This document shows, piece by piece, positions 1-6,595 of a DNA stretch of 26,933 bases. Within the stretch, counting starts at the first letter, position 1, and each line of letters starts with the position of its first letter. Below the pieces are notes generated by a model that did not search any database, was not told where the DNA came from, and worked only from the letters and a program-made list of their open reading frames with translations. The DNA comes from an uncultured Peptococcaceae bacterium. Lineage in GTDB: Bacteria > Bacillota > Desulfotomaculia > Desulfotomaculales > Desulfocucumaceae. Both the position numbers and the translations under genes were made by a program. The stretch is from positions 1 to 26,933 of the forward strand of contig CATZDY010000030.1 of assembly GCA_958417755.1 (NCBI GenBank), written 5' to 3'.

Positions 1-37
1 GAAAGGGCGGTGTCTTAGACCGCTTGACCAAGGGGCC
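1..37 (-). tRNA. tRNA-Glu (TTC), 5' part only
   Basis: Read on the minus strand, this is the 5' part of a glutamate tRNA: acceptor 5' strand GGCCCCT, a D-arm, the 5' anticodon-stem strand CCGCC, then loop bases CTTTC. The window edge falls on the last base of the anticodon TTC (positions 1-3), so the 3' half lies outside the window. It is the third gene of the Asn - CAT - Glu tRNA cluster. The identity rests on the TTC anticodon and on resemblance to bacterial tRNA-Glu. Confidence 0.85.
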
Positions 38-82
38 TTATTCAAATAACTTGTCCTTTTTGATTATAATATGTATCTGCTC

Positions 83-157
83 TGGTGGGCCCACCAGGAT
101 TCGAACCTGGAACCAGCCGGTTATGAGCCGGATGCTCTGCCGTTGAGCTATGGGCCC
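83..157 (-). tRNA. tRNA with anticodon CAT (Met, or Ile2 read after lysidine modification)
   Basis: This is a 75-nt cloverleaf on the minus strand. The acceptor strands GGGCCCA and TGGGCCC pair perfectly, the anticodon loop is CTCATAA, the T-loop is TTCGAAT, and the 3' CCA is encoded (83-85). Anticodon CAT alone cannot separate elongator Met, initiator Met and tRNA-Ile2. A 5' G paired to C rules against an initiator. I favour Met or Ile2 without deciding between them. Confidence 0.93.
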
Positions 158-162
158 TTATA

Positions 163-237
163 TGGCTCCTCGAGTAGGATTCGAACCTACAACCTACCGG
201 TTAACAGCCGGTTGCTCTACCGTTGAGCTATCGAGGA
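163..237 (-). tRNA. tRNA-Asn (GTT)
   Basis: This is a complete 75-nt tRNA on the minus strand with acceptor TCCTCGA/TCGAGGA, anticodon loop CTGTTAA (anticodon GTT), T-loop TTCGAAT and an encoded CCA (163-165). It is the first gene of the tRNA operon, five bases from the next tRNA, and lies just behind a consensus promoter. Confidence 0.96.
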
Positions 238-251
238 ACGCTGCAAGATGT

Positions 252-280
252 ATTATACAGAAATAACACCAAAAAGTCAA
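252..280 (-). promoter_or_regulatory. sigma-A promoter of the tRNA operon
   Basis: On the minus strand, -35 TTGACT (275-280) and a perfect -10 TATAAT (252-257) are separated by exactly 17 bases. The predicted transcription start is near 245, a few bases before the mature tRNA-Asn. This is the best promoter match in the window and fits a strongly expressed stable-RNA operon independent of rpoD. Confidence 0.85.
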
Positions 281-313
281 TAAAAATCCAAATATTTTTT
301 TAAATTTTTCAGT

Positions 314-340
314 GGGGAGAAGTGAAACTACATTCCCCCC
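314..340 (-). terminator. possible weak terminator after rpoD
   Basis: A G-rich/C-rich stem lies 30 bases after the rpoD stop: 314-321 pairs with 333-340 (eight positions, one of them G-U), with an 11-base loop. There is no uridine run directly behind it, only an A/T-rich stretch, so intrinsic termination here is doubtful. Confidence 0.35.
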
Positions 341-369
341 ATAGCAATCTTCTTCAAATAAAATCTTCT

Positions 370-1458
370 CTAATCCAAATAATCCTTTAGCTTTTTGCTA
401 CGACTGGGATGACGCAATTTACGTAAAGTTTTGGCTTCAATTTGTCGAATACGTTCTCTGGTAACCCCAAATTTCTGTCCCACTTCTTCTAAGGTTCTAG
501 CTCTGCCATCATCCAAACCAAAACGCAACCGCAATACTTTTTGCTCTCTATCTGTCAGGGTTTTTAATACCTCATCCAATTGTTCCCGCAACAAAGTGAA
601 AGACGCCTCTTCCGCTGGAGCCCTAGCATCGTGATCCTCAATAAAATCTCCTAAATGGGAATCTTCTTCTTCCCCTATGGGAGTTTCTAAGGAAACAGGC
701 TCTTGGGCAATCTTCATAATTTCCCGCACTTTTTCTTGGGATATATTCATCTCCTCGGCAATTTCTTCTGGGGTAGGATCGCGTCCCAATTCTTGTAAGA
801 GCTGCCTTGATACTCGAATAAGTTTATTAATCGTTTCTACCATATGCACTGGAATGCGTATGGTTCGGGCTTGATCAGCAATGGCCCTGGTAATGGCTTG
901 CCGAATCCACCATGTGGCATACGTACTAAATTTATACCCTTTCCGATAATCAAACTTCTCCACAGCTTTGATTAGGCCCAGATTCCCCTCTTGAATTAAA
1001 TCCAAAAACAACATACCCCGCCCAACATAACGCTTAGCAATACTTACCACCAAACGCAAATTAGCCTCTGCTAAACGACGTCTAGCCTCTTCATCACCAG
1101 CTTCCATCCGTTTGGCTAATTTCACCTCTTCCTCAGGCGTCAAAAGAGGAACCCTACCAATTTCTTTTAAATACATGCGTACAGGATCATCTATCCCAAC
1201 CCCATCGGGTATTGTAAGATCAATATCCACTTCTTCCACTACATTTTCATCCGGACCATCTAAAACATCTACATCAACCACTTCTGAGACCACTTCAATC
1301 CCAAGACCATGAAGTTTTTCATATACTTCATCCATTTGGTCCGGACTTAAATCAATACCTTGTAAACTATCCATAATTTCAGTATAGGAAAGCGTCCCCC
1401 GTTTTTTTCCTTTTTCAATTAAGTCTTTAATGCCATCGGCCTTTAGCTCTTCATTCAT
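370..1458 (-). CDS. rpoD: RNA polymerase primary sigma factor SigA (RpoD)
   Basis: This is the housekeeping sigma factor that directs RNA polymerase to -35/-10 promoters. The 362-residue protein has the compact Gram-positive layout: a short region 1.1 (about 5-60), an acidic linker, region 1.2 from about 90 (DDPVRMYLKEIG), region 2 about 130-206 with the core-binding and -10 recognition helix (FSTYATWWIRQAITRA), region 3 about 210-285, and region 4 about 295-358 with the -35 helix-turn-helix (VTRERIRQIE). I choose ATG 1456-1458 because AGAGGGGG lies 9 bases upstream. A GTG two codons earlier is only 3 bases from that site. The gene follows dnaG by 30 bases, the standard dnaG-rpoD arrangement. 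Confidence 0.98.
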   Translation of the reverse strand: MNEELKADGIKDLIEKGKKRGTLSYTEIMDSLQGIDLSPDQMDEVYEKLHGLGIEVVSEVVDVDVLDGPDENVVEEVDIDLTIPDGVGIDDPVRMYLKEIGRVPLLTPEEEVKLAKRMEAGDEEARRRLAEANLRLVVSIAKRYVGRGMLFLDLIQEGNLGLIKAVEKFDYRKGYKFSTYATWWIRQAITRAIADQARTIRIPVHMVETINKLIRVSRQLLQELGRDPTPEEIAEEMNISQEKVREIMKIAQEPVSLETPIGEEEDSHLGDFIEDHDARAPAEEASFTLLREQLDEVLKTLTDREQKVLRLRFGLDDGRARTLEEVGQKFGVTRERIRQIEAKTLRKLRHPSRSKKLKDYLD

Positions 1459-1488
1459 TATCACTTTCCCCCTCTCTGAGCCATATGG

Positions 1489-3243
1489 TTAACGGAGGTT
1501 TTGTATCCGTTGCATGAGTATATTCATTTTCTCCAAATCCTCAGCTCTCTCTGCTTCAGCCAACTCCTGCAACAATTGCGCTCTCCGATTATCGGTTATA
1601 TCCTTTTTTATCACAGCAATACAATCTGCCATGGCTTTTTCCGGATCCCCGTTAGAAGATTTGAGTAAGAGCTCTCCCATCAATACTGCTGCTGGTTCGG
1701 ATAACAAATCCATTGCTTGGGCTGGTTCAAAACTACCCTTGCTTCGCTGCTCTTTAAGCACTTGATATATCTGTTGATGTCTTGCATCTTTCCAAAAATC
1801 TCCTTGCAGTTCTTCTAACAAGAAATCCATTCGATCCGGATTTTCCAATAGCAGTTGCAATAATCCCCTTTCTGCTTTTAATTCCGGAGAAAAGATTTTT
1901 TCCCTTTTAGTATTATGCGTATTTTTAGTAATTATATCCGTTTTTTGCCATATTTTTCGTTTATTTCCCCTAAAACGCTGCAATTCCTCCTTTACAGCAT
2001 CCCAACTTAAGGCCAAACGGGCAGAAACTGTTTGAATCCCTTCTTCTAACTGGGCTCCCTCTGGAATCATGGCTAAATTAGCCAATATACCCATCAAAGC
2101 TTCAGTTCTATTTTTTCCTTCCTTTAGAAGCTGATCCAATTTATAATCCAACAATGATGTAGCCTTTAAAACCAATTGTTCCCATGATTCTAATCCATGG
2201 GCCCGCAAAAAACCGTCAGGATCCTTGCCATCAGGAATCGTAATAACCCCAGGAGAAATCCCCACTTCCTGTAATAAATCCAATCCTCGCATTGTTGCCA
2301 ATATCCCTGCCCGATCAGCATCAAAGGCCAATATAACATGATTGGTATAGCGCAACAATAGCTTCCCCTGCTCTTTGGTAAAACTGGTTCCTAAAGAAGC
2401 TACTGCATTGGAAATACCAAATTGGTGAGCAGCAACAACATCCATATATCCTTCCATCATAATCGCTTGATTCTTTTCTCGAATATGATGCTTTGCCTGG
2501 GATAAACCAAACAATGTTTTGCTTTTTTCAAACACAGCGGTTTCTGGACTATTGAGATATTTAGGCTGACCATCAACCAACAACCTACCACCAAAACCTA
2601 CCACCTTGCCTTGGGCATTGGCCACTGGAAACATAATCCGTTCCCGAAATCTATCATATAGTCCACCTTTTCGGTTTTCTACAACCAATCCCAAAGCAAG
2701 CAATTCTTTTGGTGTATAACCTTTTTTCTTCATCCATACGAACAGGTTATCCCAACCAGCAGGAGCATATCCCACTTGAAAATCATGGATCACCGCATCT
2801 GTAAGGCCCCTGTTACGCAGATAATCTCTCGCCACCCCAGACTCCGGATGATGATAAAGCATATCTTGATAGTACTCTGTTACCAATTGATTGGTCTTCC
2901 AAGCCCATTCTTCTTGGGCCGCTTTTTTTCTATCCCTGGGGTGAGTTGTATCTGGAATAAAAATACCTGCACGATCAGCCAATCGTCGTACTGCTTCTTG
3001 AAAAGTAAGCTTTTCAAACAACATTAAAAACTTAAATACATTTCCGCCTGCTTGACAACCAAAACAATAAAAAATCTGTTTATCAGGCGTTACTGTAAAA
3101 GATGGATCCTTTTCTTGATGAAAAGGACAATTTCCCACATAGTTTTTCCCTTTCTTTTGTAAACGCACATACTCACCAATAAGCTGAACAATATCTGTGC
3201 TCTCTCTAATGGTATCAACAATTTCACGGGGTATAAGACCCAT
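1489..3243 (-). CDS. dnaG: DNA primase DnaG
   Basis: DnaG makes the RNA primers for replication in association with the replicative helicase. The protein is 584 residues, near the usual length. The N-terminal CHC2 zinc-binding domain shows C39, H42, C60 and C63. The TOPRIM catalytic domain shows E264 in EGYMD and D308/D310 in AFDADRAG. The C-terminal ~150 residues form the less conserved helicase-binding part. The ATG at 3243 has a modest upstream GGTG; the N-terminus GLIPREIVDTIRE is typical of the family, so the start is sound. The gene is transcribed with rpoD. The 230-base upstream gap implies its own promoter, but I see no convincing one. Confidence 0.97.
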   Translation of the reverse strand: MGLIPREIVDTIRESTDIVQLIGEYVRLQKKGKNYVGNCPFHQEKDPSFTVTPDKQIFYCFGCQAGGNVFKFLMLFEKLTFQEAVRRLADRAGIFIPDTTHPRDRKKAAQEEWAWKTNQLVTEYYQDMLYHHPESGVARDYLRNRGLTDAVIHDFQVGYAPAGWDNLFVWMKKKGYTPKELLALGLVVENRKGGLYDRFRERIMFPVANAQGKVVGFGGRLLVDGQPKYLNSPETAVFEKSKTLFGLSQAKHHIREKNQAIMMEGYMDVVAAHQFGISNAVASLGTSFTKEQGKLLLRYTNHVILAFDADRAGILATMRGLDLLQEVGISPGVITIPDGKDPDGFLRAHGLESWEQLVLKATSLLDYKLDQLLKEGKNRTEALMGILANLAMIPEGAQLEEGIQTVSARLALSWDAVKEELQRFRGNKRKIWQKTDIITKNTHNTKREKIFSPELKAERGLLQLLLENPDRMDFLLEELQGDFWKDARHQQIYQVLKEQRSKGSFEPAQAMDLLSEPAAVLMGELLLKSSNGDPEKAMADCIAVIKKDITDNRRAQLLQELAEAERAEDLEKMNILMQRIQNLR

Positions 3244-3472
3244 TTGGGTTCACCACTTAAAAGCATGCCTTTATCATACCTACTATAAACCACTTCATCT
3301 AACTTGTTTTATCAATCATTTGTTTTTTATAATGAGATGAACAGTATTCAATAAAAGAATGCAGGAAATGAATATTTCATATGACCATCATTCATCTATT
3401 ACATCGTAAGTATATAAAGTATGCTTATCTTTACTATTTATTCTAAACACAAATATTCGCTATACCTATCCA

Positions 3473-4507
3473 TTATCCTTCCTCTGTCGAAAAAATTACA
3501 TCTTGCTCGGATATTCTGAAAGAACGGGGAACAAATAATTCCACAAATCTATGGATAGCATAGCGGTCTGTCATCCCTGCAATATAGTCGCACACAACCC
3601 TTTCAATCCCCAGCTGTTCTACCCTTTGTTTAAATTCCAACGGTAGCTGTTCAGGGTTCTCTGTAAAATATTCATATAAAAAGGCCACTACATGTTTTGC
3701 TTTTTTTTCTTCCTGTTTTGCTTCGCTCCCTATATATACATGGTCAAACATAAAACATCTTAATTGTTCCATCATGGGCCCCATGGTTTTTCCCAGGGCA
3801 ATGTTTGTTTTTTCCCAGCTGTTACAAATCAAATCCATGACCAAGCGATTAATTCTTTCCCGATGGCTTTCCCCTATGACTTGAATGATTTCCCTTGGAA
3901 GCTGATTTTGGGTTAATACGCCTGCCCTAAGGGCATCATCAATATCATGATTGATATAGGCAATTCTATCGCATATTTTCACCACTTGACCTTCTAAGGT
4001 AAATGGTTTTTGGGGTCCAGTATGATTTAAAATTCCATCCCTCACTTCATGGGTCAAATTTAACCCGTTTTGCCCTTCCAAACTATCCACAACCCGTAAA
4101 CTTTGTTCATTATGTTTAAATCCACCTGGAAATAATTCATTTAGCATTTCTTCTCCAGAATGTCCAAAGGGCGTATGCCCTAAATCATGTCCTAAAGCAA
4201 TGGCCTCGGTTAAATCTTCATTCAAGCGCAAAGCCCTGGCCACTGTCCTGGCGATTTGCGCTACTTCCAATGTATGGGTTAGTCTGGTACGAAAATGATC
4301 TCCATCAGGGATAATAAATACCTGGGTTTTATGTTTCAAACGACGAAAGCTTTTAGAATGAATAATTCTATCCCTATCACGCTGAAAAACTGTCCGAACA
4401 TCACAAGGTATCTCTGGGATTATTCTGCCACGGCTAGCGTCACTATACACAGCTAAAGGAGATAACATCTGTCTTTCAAATGCTTCTGTTTTCTCTCGAA
4501 TTAGCAA
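3473..4507 (-). CDS. dgt: deoxyguanosinetriphosphate triphosphohydrolase-like protein (HD domain dNTPase)
   Basis: The protein belongs to the Dgt/SAMHD1-like HD phosphohydrolases, which cleave dNTPs to deoxynucleoside and triphosphate. It has 344 residues. The family N-terminal motif RDRDRIIHSKSFRRLKHKTQ runs from about 43 to 62, and the metal-binding HD residues are H78 (in RLTHTLEV) and H107-D108 in GHDLGHTPFGH. The start is TTG 4507: an in-frame stop sits immediately upstream and AGAGGGGG lies 8 bases before the TTG. Homologues lie just upstream of dnaG in many Clostridia, which matches this position. Substrate preference cannot be read from sequence. Confidence 0.93.
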   Translation of the reverse strand: MLIREKTEAFERQMLSPLAVYSDASRGRIIPEIPCDVRTVFQRDRDRIIHSKSFRRLKHKTQVFIIPDGDHFRTRLTHTLEVAQIARTVARALRLNEDLTEAIALGHDLGHTPFGHSGEEMLNELFPGGFKHNEQSLRVVDSLEGQNGLNLTHEVRDGILNHTGPQKPFTLEGQVVKICDRIAYINHDIDDALRAGVLTQNQLPREIIQVIGESHRERINRLVMDLICNSWEKTNIALGKTMGPMMEQLRCFMFDHVYIGSEAKQEEKKAKHVVAFLYEYFTENPEQLPLEFKQRVEQLGIERVVCDYIAGMTDRYAIHRFVELFVPRSFRISEQDVIFSTEEG

Positions 4508-4572
4508 TCACCATACCCCCTCTGTGTTCAAACTTTTCCTTTATCATTGATACCAACAATCCATGGCTGACT

Positions 4573-5157
4573 TTACTCTATCTCTATAGACGTTTTGAAG
4601 TGACAGGATGCAACAATGGTATAGAAAGGTCCCTGGGGCCTTAATAGACTTTGTACCAATTCCACAGAAGCTACTTTTTGGGAAAGGGATATCTTTTGCC
4701 TCAGCTTCTTCACAGCCTCCCGAAACTCCCAGGGACTTTCCAGATTTTTTATCCTTGCCAAGGTAAGGTGGGGAAAAAAAGCCCGTTCTTCTACCTTTAT
4801 ATTCATCTCTTTTAATGCAAAGCCCATTGTTGTATGTAATCTTTTTAATTGCGCCACCTGCCCTTGTATCCCTAACCATAAAACCCTGGGATTTCCCCTG
4901 GCTGGGAAAAATCCTATTTCCTGAAAGAAAATATGAAAGGGAGGAAAATCCTGCAATACCCTTTGGGTTGTTGCCACCAAGGGCTGAATTTTGCTTTTTT
5001 CCACATCTCCTAAAAAAAATAAGGTTATATGCAATTGATTTTCAGATACCCATTTGGCTTGCAAAGGAAATTTTTGCAATGTTTGCATCAATGCTTGTAT
5101 TTCTTTTTTGATATCTGGATTGATATGTATAGCAAAAAATAAGCGCACTTTTTCCAG
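4573..5157 (-). CDS. thpR: RNA 2',3'-cyclic phosphodiesterase (2'-5' RNA ligase family)
   Basis: The protein has the two-histidine phosphoesterase fold acting on RNA 2',3'-cyclic phosphate ends. Both catalytic HxTx motifs are visible, H43-I-T-L and H130-L-T-L in the numbering used here, and the length (194 residues) is normal. The start is unusual. The open frame extends to TTG 5181, but the only good ribosome binding site (GAGGAGG) lies inside that extension, 9 bases before an in-frame CTG (5155-5157). The next conventional start, GTG 5148, is 18 bases from it. I therefore call CTG, giving MEKVRLFFAI. The gene is 65 bases upstream of dgt and probably co-transcribed. Confidence 0.88.
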   Translation of the reverse strand: MEKVRLFFAIHINPDIKKEIQALMQTLQKFPLQAKWVSENQLHITLFFLGDVEKSKIQPLVATTQRVLQDFPPFHIFFQEIGFFPARGNPRVLWLGIQGQVAQLKRLHTTMGFALKEMNIKVEERAFFPHLTLARIKNLESPWEFREAVKKLRQKISLSQKVASVELVQSLLRPQGPFYTIVASCHFKTSIEIE

Positions 5158-5274
5158 TGAATCGCACCTCCTCAAAAACAAGCTTGAAACTGTACCTTAT
5201 ATGAATTTTTCATTCATTTTCCTTAAAAATTCTTTTTTTATTTGCTACATCCTTTTGATATGAATGCATTACTA

Positions 5275-5303
5275 AACAATATTTATTATAATTAAATATT
5301 GTT
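5275..5303. repeat. perfect 11-bp palindrome in an A/T-rich gap
   Basis: AACAATATTTA (5275-5285) and TAAATATTGTT (5293-5303) are exact inverted copies around a 7-base centre. On the minus strand the centre overlaps a TATAAT-like hexamer. It lies about 120 bases upstream of thpR. It could be an operator over the thpR-dgt promoter or merely an A/T-rich hairpin; the sequence alone does not decide. Confidence 0.4.
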
Positions 5304-5346
5304 CTATCAATAAAAGATATTTTTTCCAAAAAATAAAATTTCAACA

Positions 5347-5385
5347 AATATAAAAGCTCACACCTTTGGTGTGAGCTTTTATATT
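5347..5385. terminator. strong hairpin terminator, usable in both directions
   Basis: An 18-bp perfect stem (5347-5364 with 5368-5385) closes on a TTT loop. Its core is GCTCACACC/GGTGTGAGC, flanked by A-runs on one side and T-runs on the other, so either strand gives a stem followed by uridines. It separates the purC unit from the thpR-dgt-dnaG-rpoD genes. The gap 5158-5576 otherwise holds the palindrome at 5275-5303 and a coding remnant at 5451-5546. Confidence 0.8.
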
Positions 5386-5450
5386 GATTTATGAATCAAC
5401 AATAGTGTTCAAAATATTATTCATTCATGTTGTTGCACTTATGTTTATAC

Positions 5451-5546
5451 TTAGTCATTGATAACCTTTAGCTTGGGTTCCTGCAACCGTGACACAGCAA
5501 TCCCCAACAAATCCTTGCGTGGTGCCAAATTGTCATAGAACCTGTT
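5451..5546 (-). pseudogene. apparent C-terminal coding remnant downstream of purC
   Basis: Reading the minus strand from 5546 gives 31 sense codons ending in TAA (5451-5453). The peptide looks like a protein tail, with a segment FYDNLAPRKDLL and a charged end PKLKVIND. It is preceded by an in-frame TAA at 5547-5549 and has no start or ribosome binding site. It is on the same strand as purC and begins 30 bases after its stop. I do not recognise the family. It could be chance, but the codon and residue pattern resembles real coding sequence. Confidence 0.35.
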
Positions 5547-5576
5547 TTATTTGTCAAAAATGAAGTCCTTTTTGGA

Positions 5577-6278
5577 TTAGTTCAACTTGTCCAAAATCAG
5601 TTTTGCACAGTCGATCTGATTGGGAATATTGCCGTTTTCATCTTTTACGCGCCAGATGTCAGGGGTGATTTCGTCGACCACGTACATCTGACCGTTCTCG
5701 TCGTAGCCGATTTCGATCTTAAAATCGATCAAAGTGAGCTTCAGCTTCGCCAGCTCTTTTTTCAGCACCTCGCCAACCCTTACCAGGATGTCCAGTGCCT
5801 CGTCATACTGGCCCTCCCCTAAAAGGCCCTTCATCATACACAATCTTTCGCTAATCAGCGGGTCGCCCTGCTCGTCATCCTTTAAGGTGACTTCGAGGTA
5901 AGGAGGGTCAAAAGGAATTCCCTCCGCCAGCGTGAACCGACGGCACATGCTCCCGGCAGTGAAATAGCGGAGCACGAATTCGAGCTTTGGCACACTCAGT
6001 TTGCGAACCTTCATCAGGCCCTTTTCAACATCCGCGCCCAGGTAATGGGTGGGAATGCCGTTTTGCTTCATCAGTTCAAAAAAGTATTGAGAAATTTTGA
6101 GGCCGATTTTGCCCTTGCCGTCAACGCTGCCACCAACAGTATTGGAACCGGGATCAAATACGCCGTTTTCACCGGTCGCACTGTCTTTGAAAAGCAGATA
6201 GACTTCACCATTCGCATCATCAGTGAGTACGTCTTTGGTTTTGCCATTGTAGAGAGTTTTCATCATAAATTTAATCAT
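5577..6278 (-). CDS. purC: phosphoribosylaminoimidazole-succinocarboxamide synthase (SAICAR synthetase)
   Basis: PurC joins aspartate to CAIR using ATP in de novo purine synthesis. The 233-residue protein has the family N-terminus (LYNGKTKDV), the glycine-rich turn around GSVDGKGKIG, the SAICAR-synthetase region (VPKLEFVLRYFTAGSM) and the ATP/metal-binding tail (DFKIEIGYDE ... VVDEITPDIWRV). It belongs to a divergent branch, differing at several positions from the usual KLEFG...DE(I/V)SPD signature. The start ATG 6278 has only a weak AAGAAAG upstream; Met5 or Met6 (6266, 6263) are alternatives. It stands alone, not in a pur operon, with its own promoter. Its codons are visibly richer in G+C and CpG than those of the neighbours, which suggests transfer. 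Confidence 0.92.
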   Translation of the reverse strand: MIKFMMKTLYNGKTKDVLTDDANGEVYLLFKDSATGENGVFDPGSNTVGGSVDGKGKIGLKISQYFFELMKQNGIPTHYLGADVEKGLMKVRKLSVPKLEFVLRYFTAGSMCRRFTLAEGIPFDPPYLEVTLKDDEQGDPLISERLCMMKGLLGEGQYDEALDILVRVGEVLKKELAKLKLTLIDFKIEIGYDENGQMYVVDEITPDIWRVKDENGNIPNQIDCAKLILDKLN

Positions 6279-6375
6279 TCTTTCTTTCTAAGATACGGAA
6301 TCCTACCGGTCTGAGCCCGCTAAGGCACAAAGCCGCACTGTAAGATTGCCCTTTCCATATTTAACGTTAATTTTT

Positions 6376-6404
6376 ATTTTATCACGAAGTTGAAGCTCTG
6401 TCGA
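6376..6404 (-). promoter_or_regulatory. sigma-A promoter of purC
   Basis: On the minus strand, -35 TCGACA (6399-6404) and -10 TAAAAT (6376-6381) are separated by 17 bases, each with a single mismatch to consensus. This predicts a leader of about 90 bases before purC. I looked in that leader for purine, PRPP or ZTP riboswitch signatures and did not recognise one. Confidence 0.65.
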
Positions 6405-6430
6405 TACTTTAAGGTCCTTTTTAGAATCAA

Positions 6431-6502
6431 AAGTCGTCCCCCTTTGGGACAAAAATAAGGTGTGCCACGACTTCCGAGACAGGAATAACGGCACACCTTA
6501 TT
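6431..6502 (-). terminator. ppdK terminator within a nested inverted-repeat structure
   Basis: On the minus strand, AATAAGGTGTGCC (6502-6490) pairs perfectly with GGCACACCTTATT (6466-6454). The 3' arm ends in a five-uridine run, as in an intrinsic terminator for ppdK. The 23-base loop contains TTCC/GGAA and ends in AAGTCGT (6473-6467). That heptamer is complementary to ACGACTT further on (6437-6431), which also encloses a GTCCC/GGGAC hairpin (6436-6450). A simple terminator does not need these extra arms. Confidence 0.6.
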
Positions 6503-6506
6503 CTAT

Positions 6507-6595
6507 TTAACCAGCCGCCAGTCTGGCAATCAAACCCTTGATACGTCTGGGTTTGTATTTAGACGTGGTCGATTTATTTGATAGACCTTGACAAT
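6507..6595 (-). pseudogene. possible coding remnant just after ppdK
   Basis: In one minus-strand frame after the ppdK stop, the bases read as a basic protein tail ending KYKPRRIKGLIARLAAG and a TAA (6507-6509). No start, ribosome binding site or upstream domain belongs to it; upstream the frame merely runs antiparallel to ppdK's own frame. It looks like a decayed 3' end of a gene, possibly a mobile-element gene because basic tails are common there. I do not recognise the family and chance is possible. Confidence 0.3.

Noticed and set aside
3244..3472. Promoter for dnaG, e.g. TATGAT near 3274-3279 on the minus strand
   Set aside because: No acceptable -35 hexamer at 16-18 bases. The region is A/T-rich, so single -10 matches are expected by chance.
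6279..6375. Purine, PRPP or ZTP riboswitch in the purC leader
   Set aside because: The leader is the right length, but I could not find the conserved core of any of these classes; the G/C-rich part (6301-6345) does not match them.
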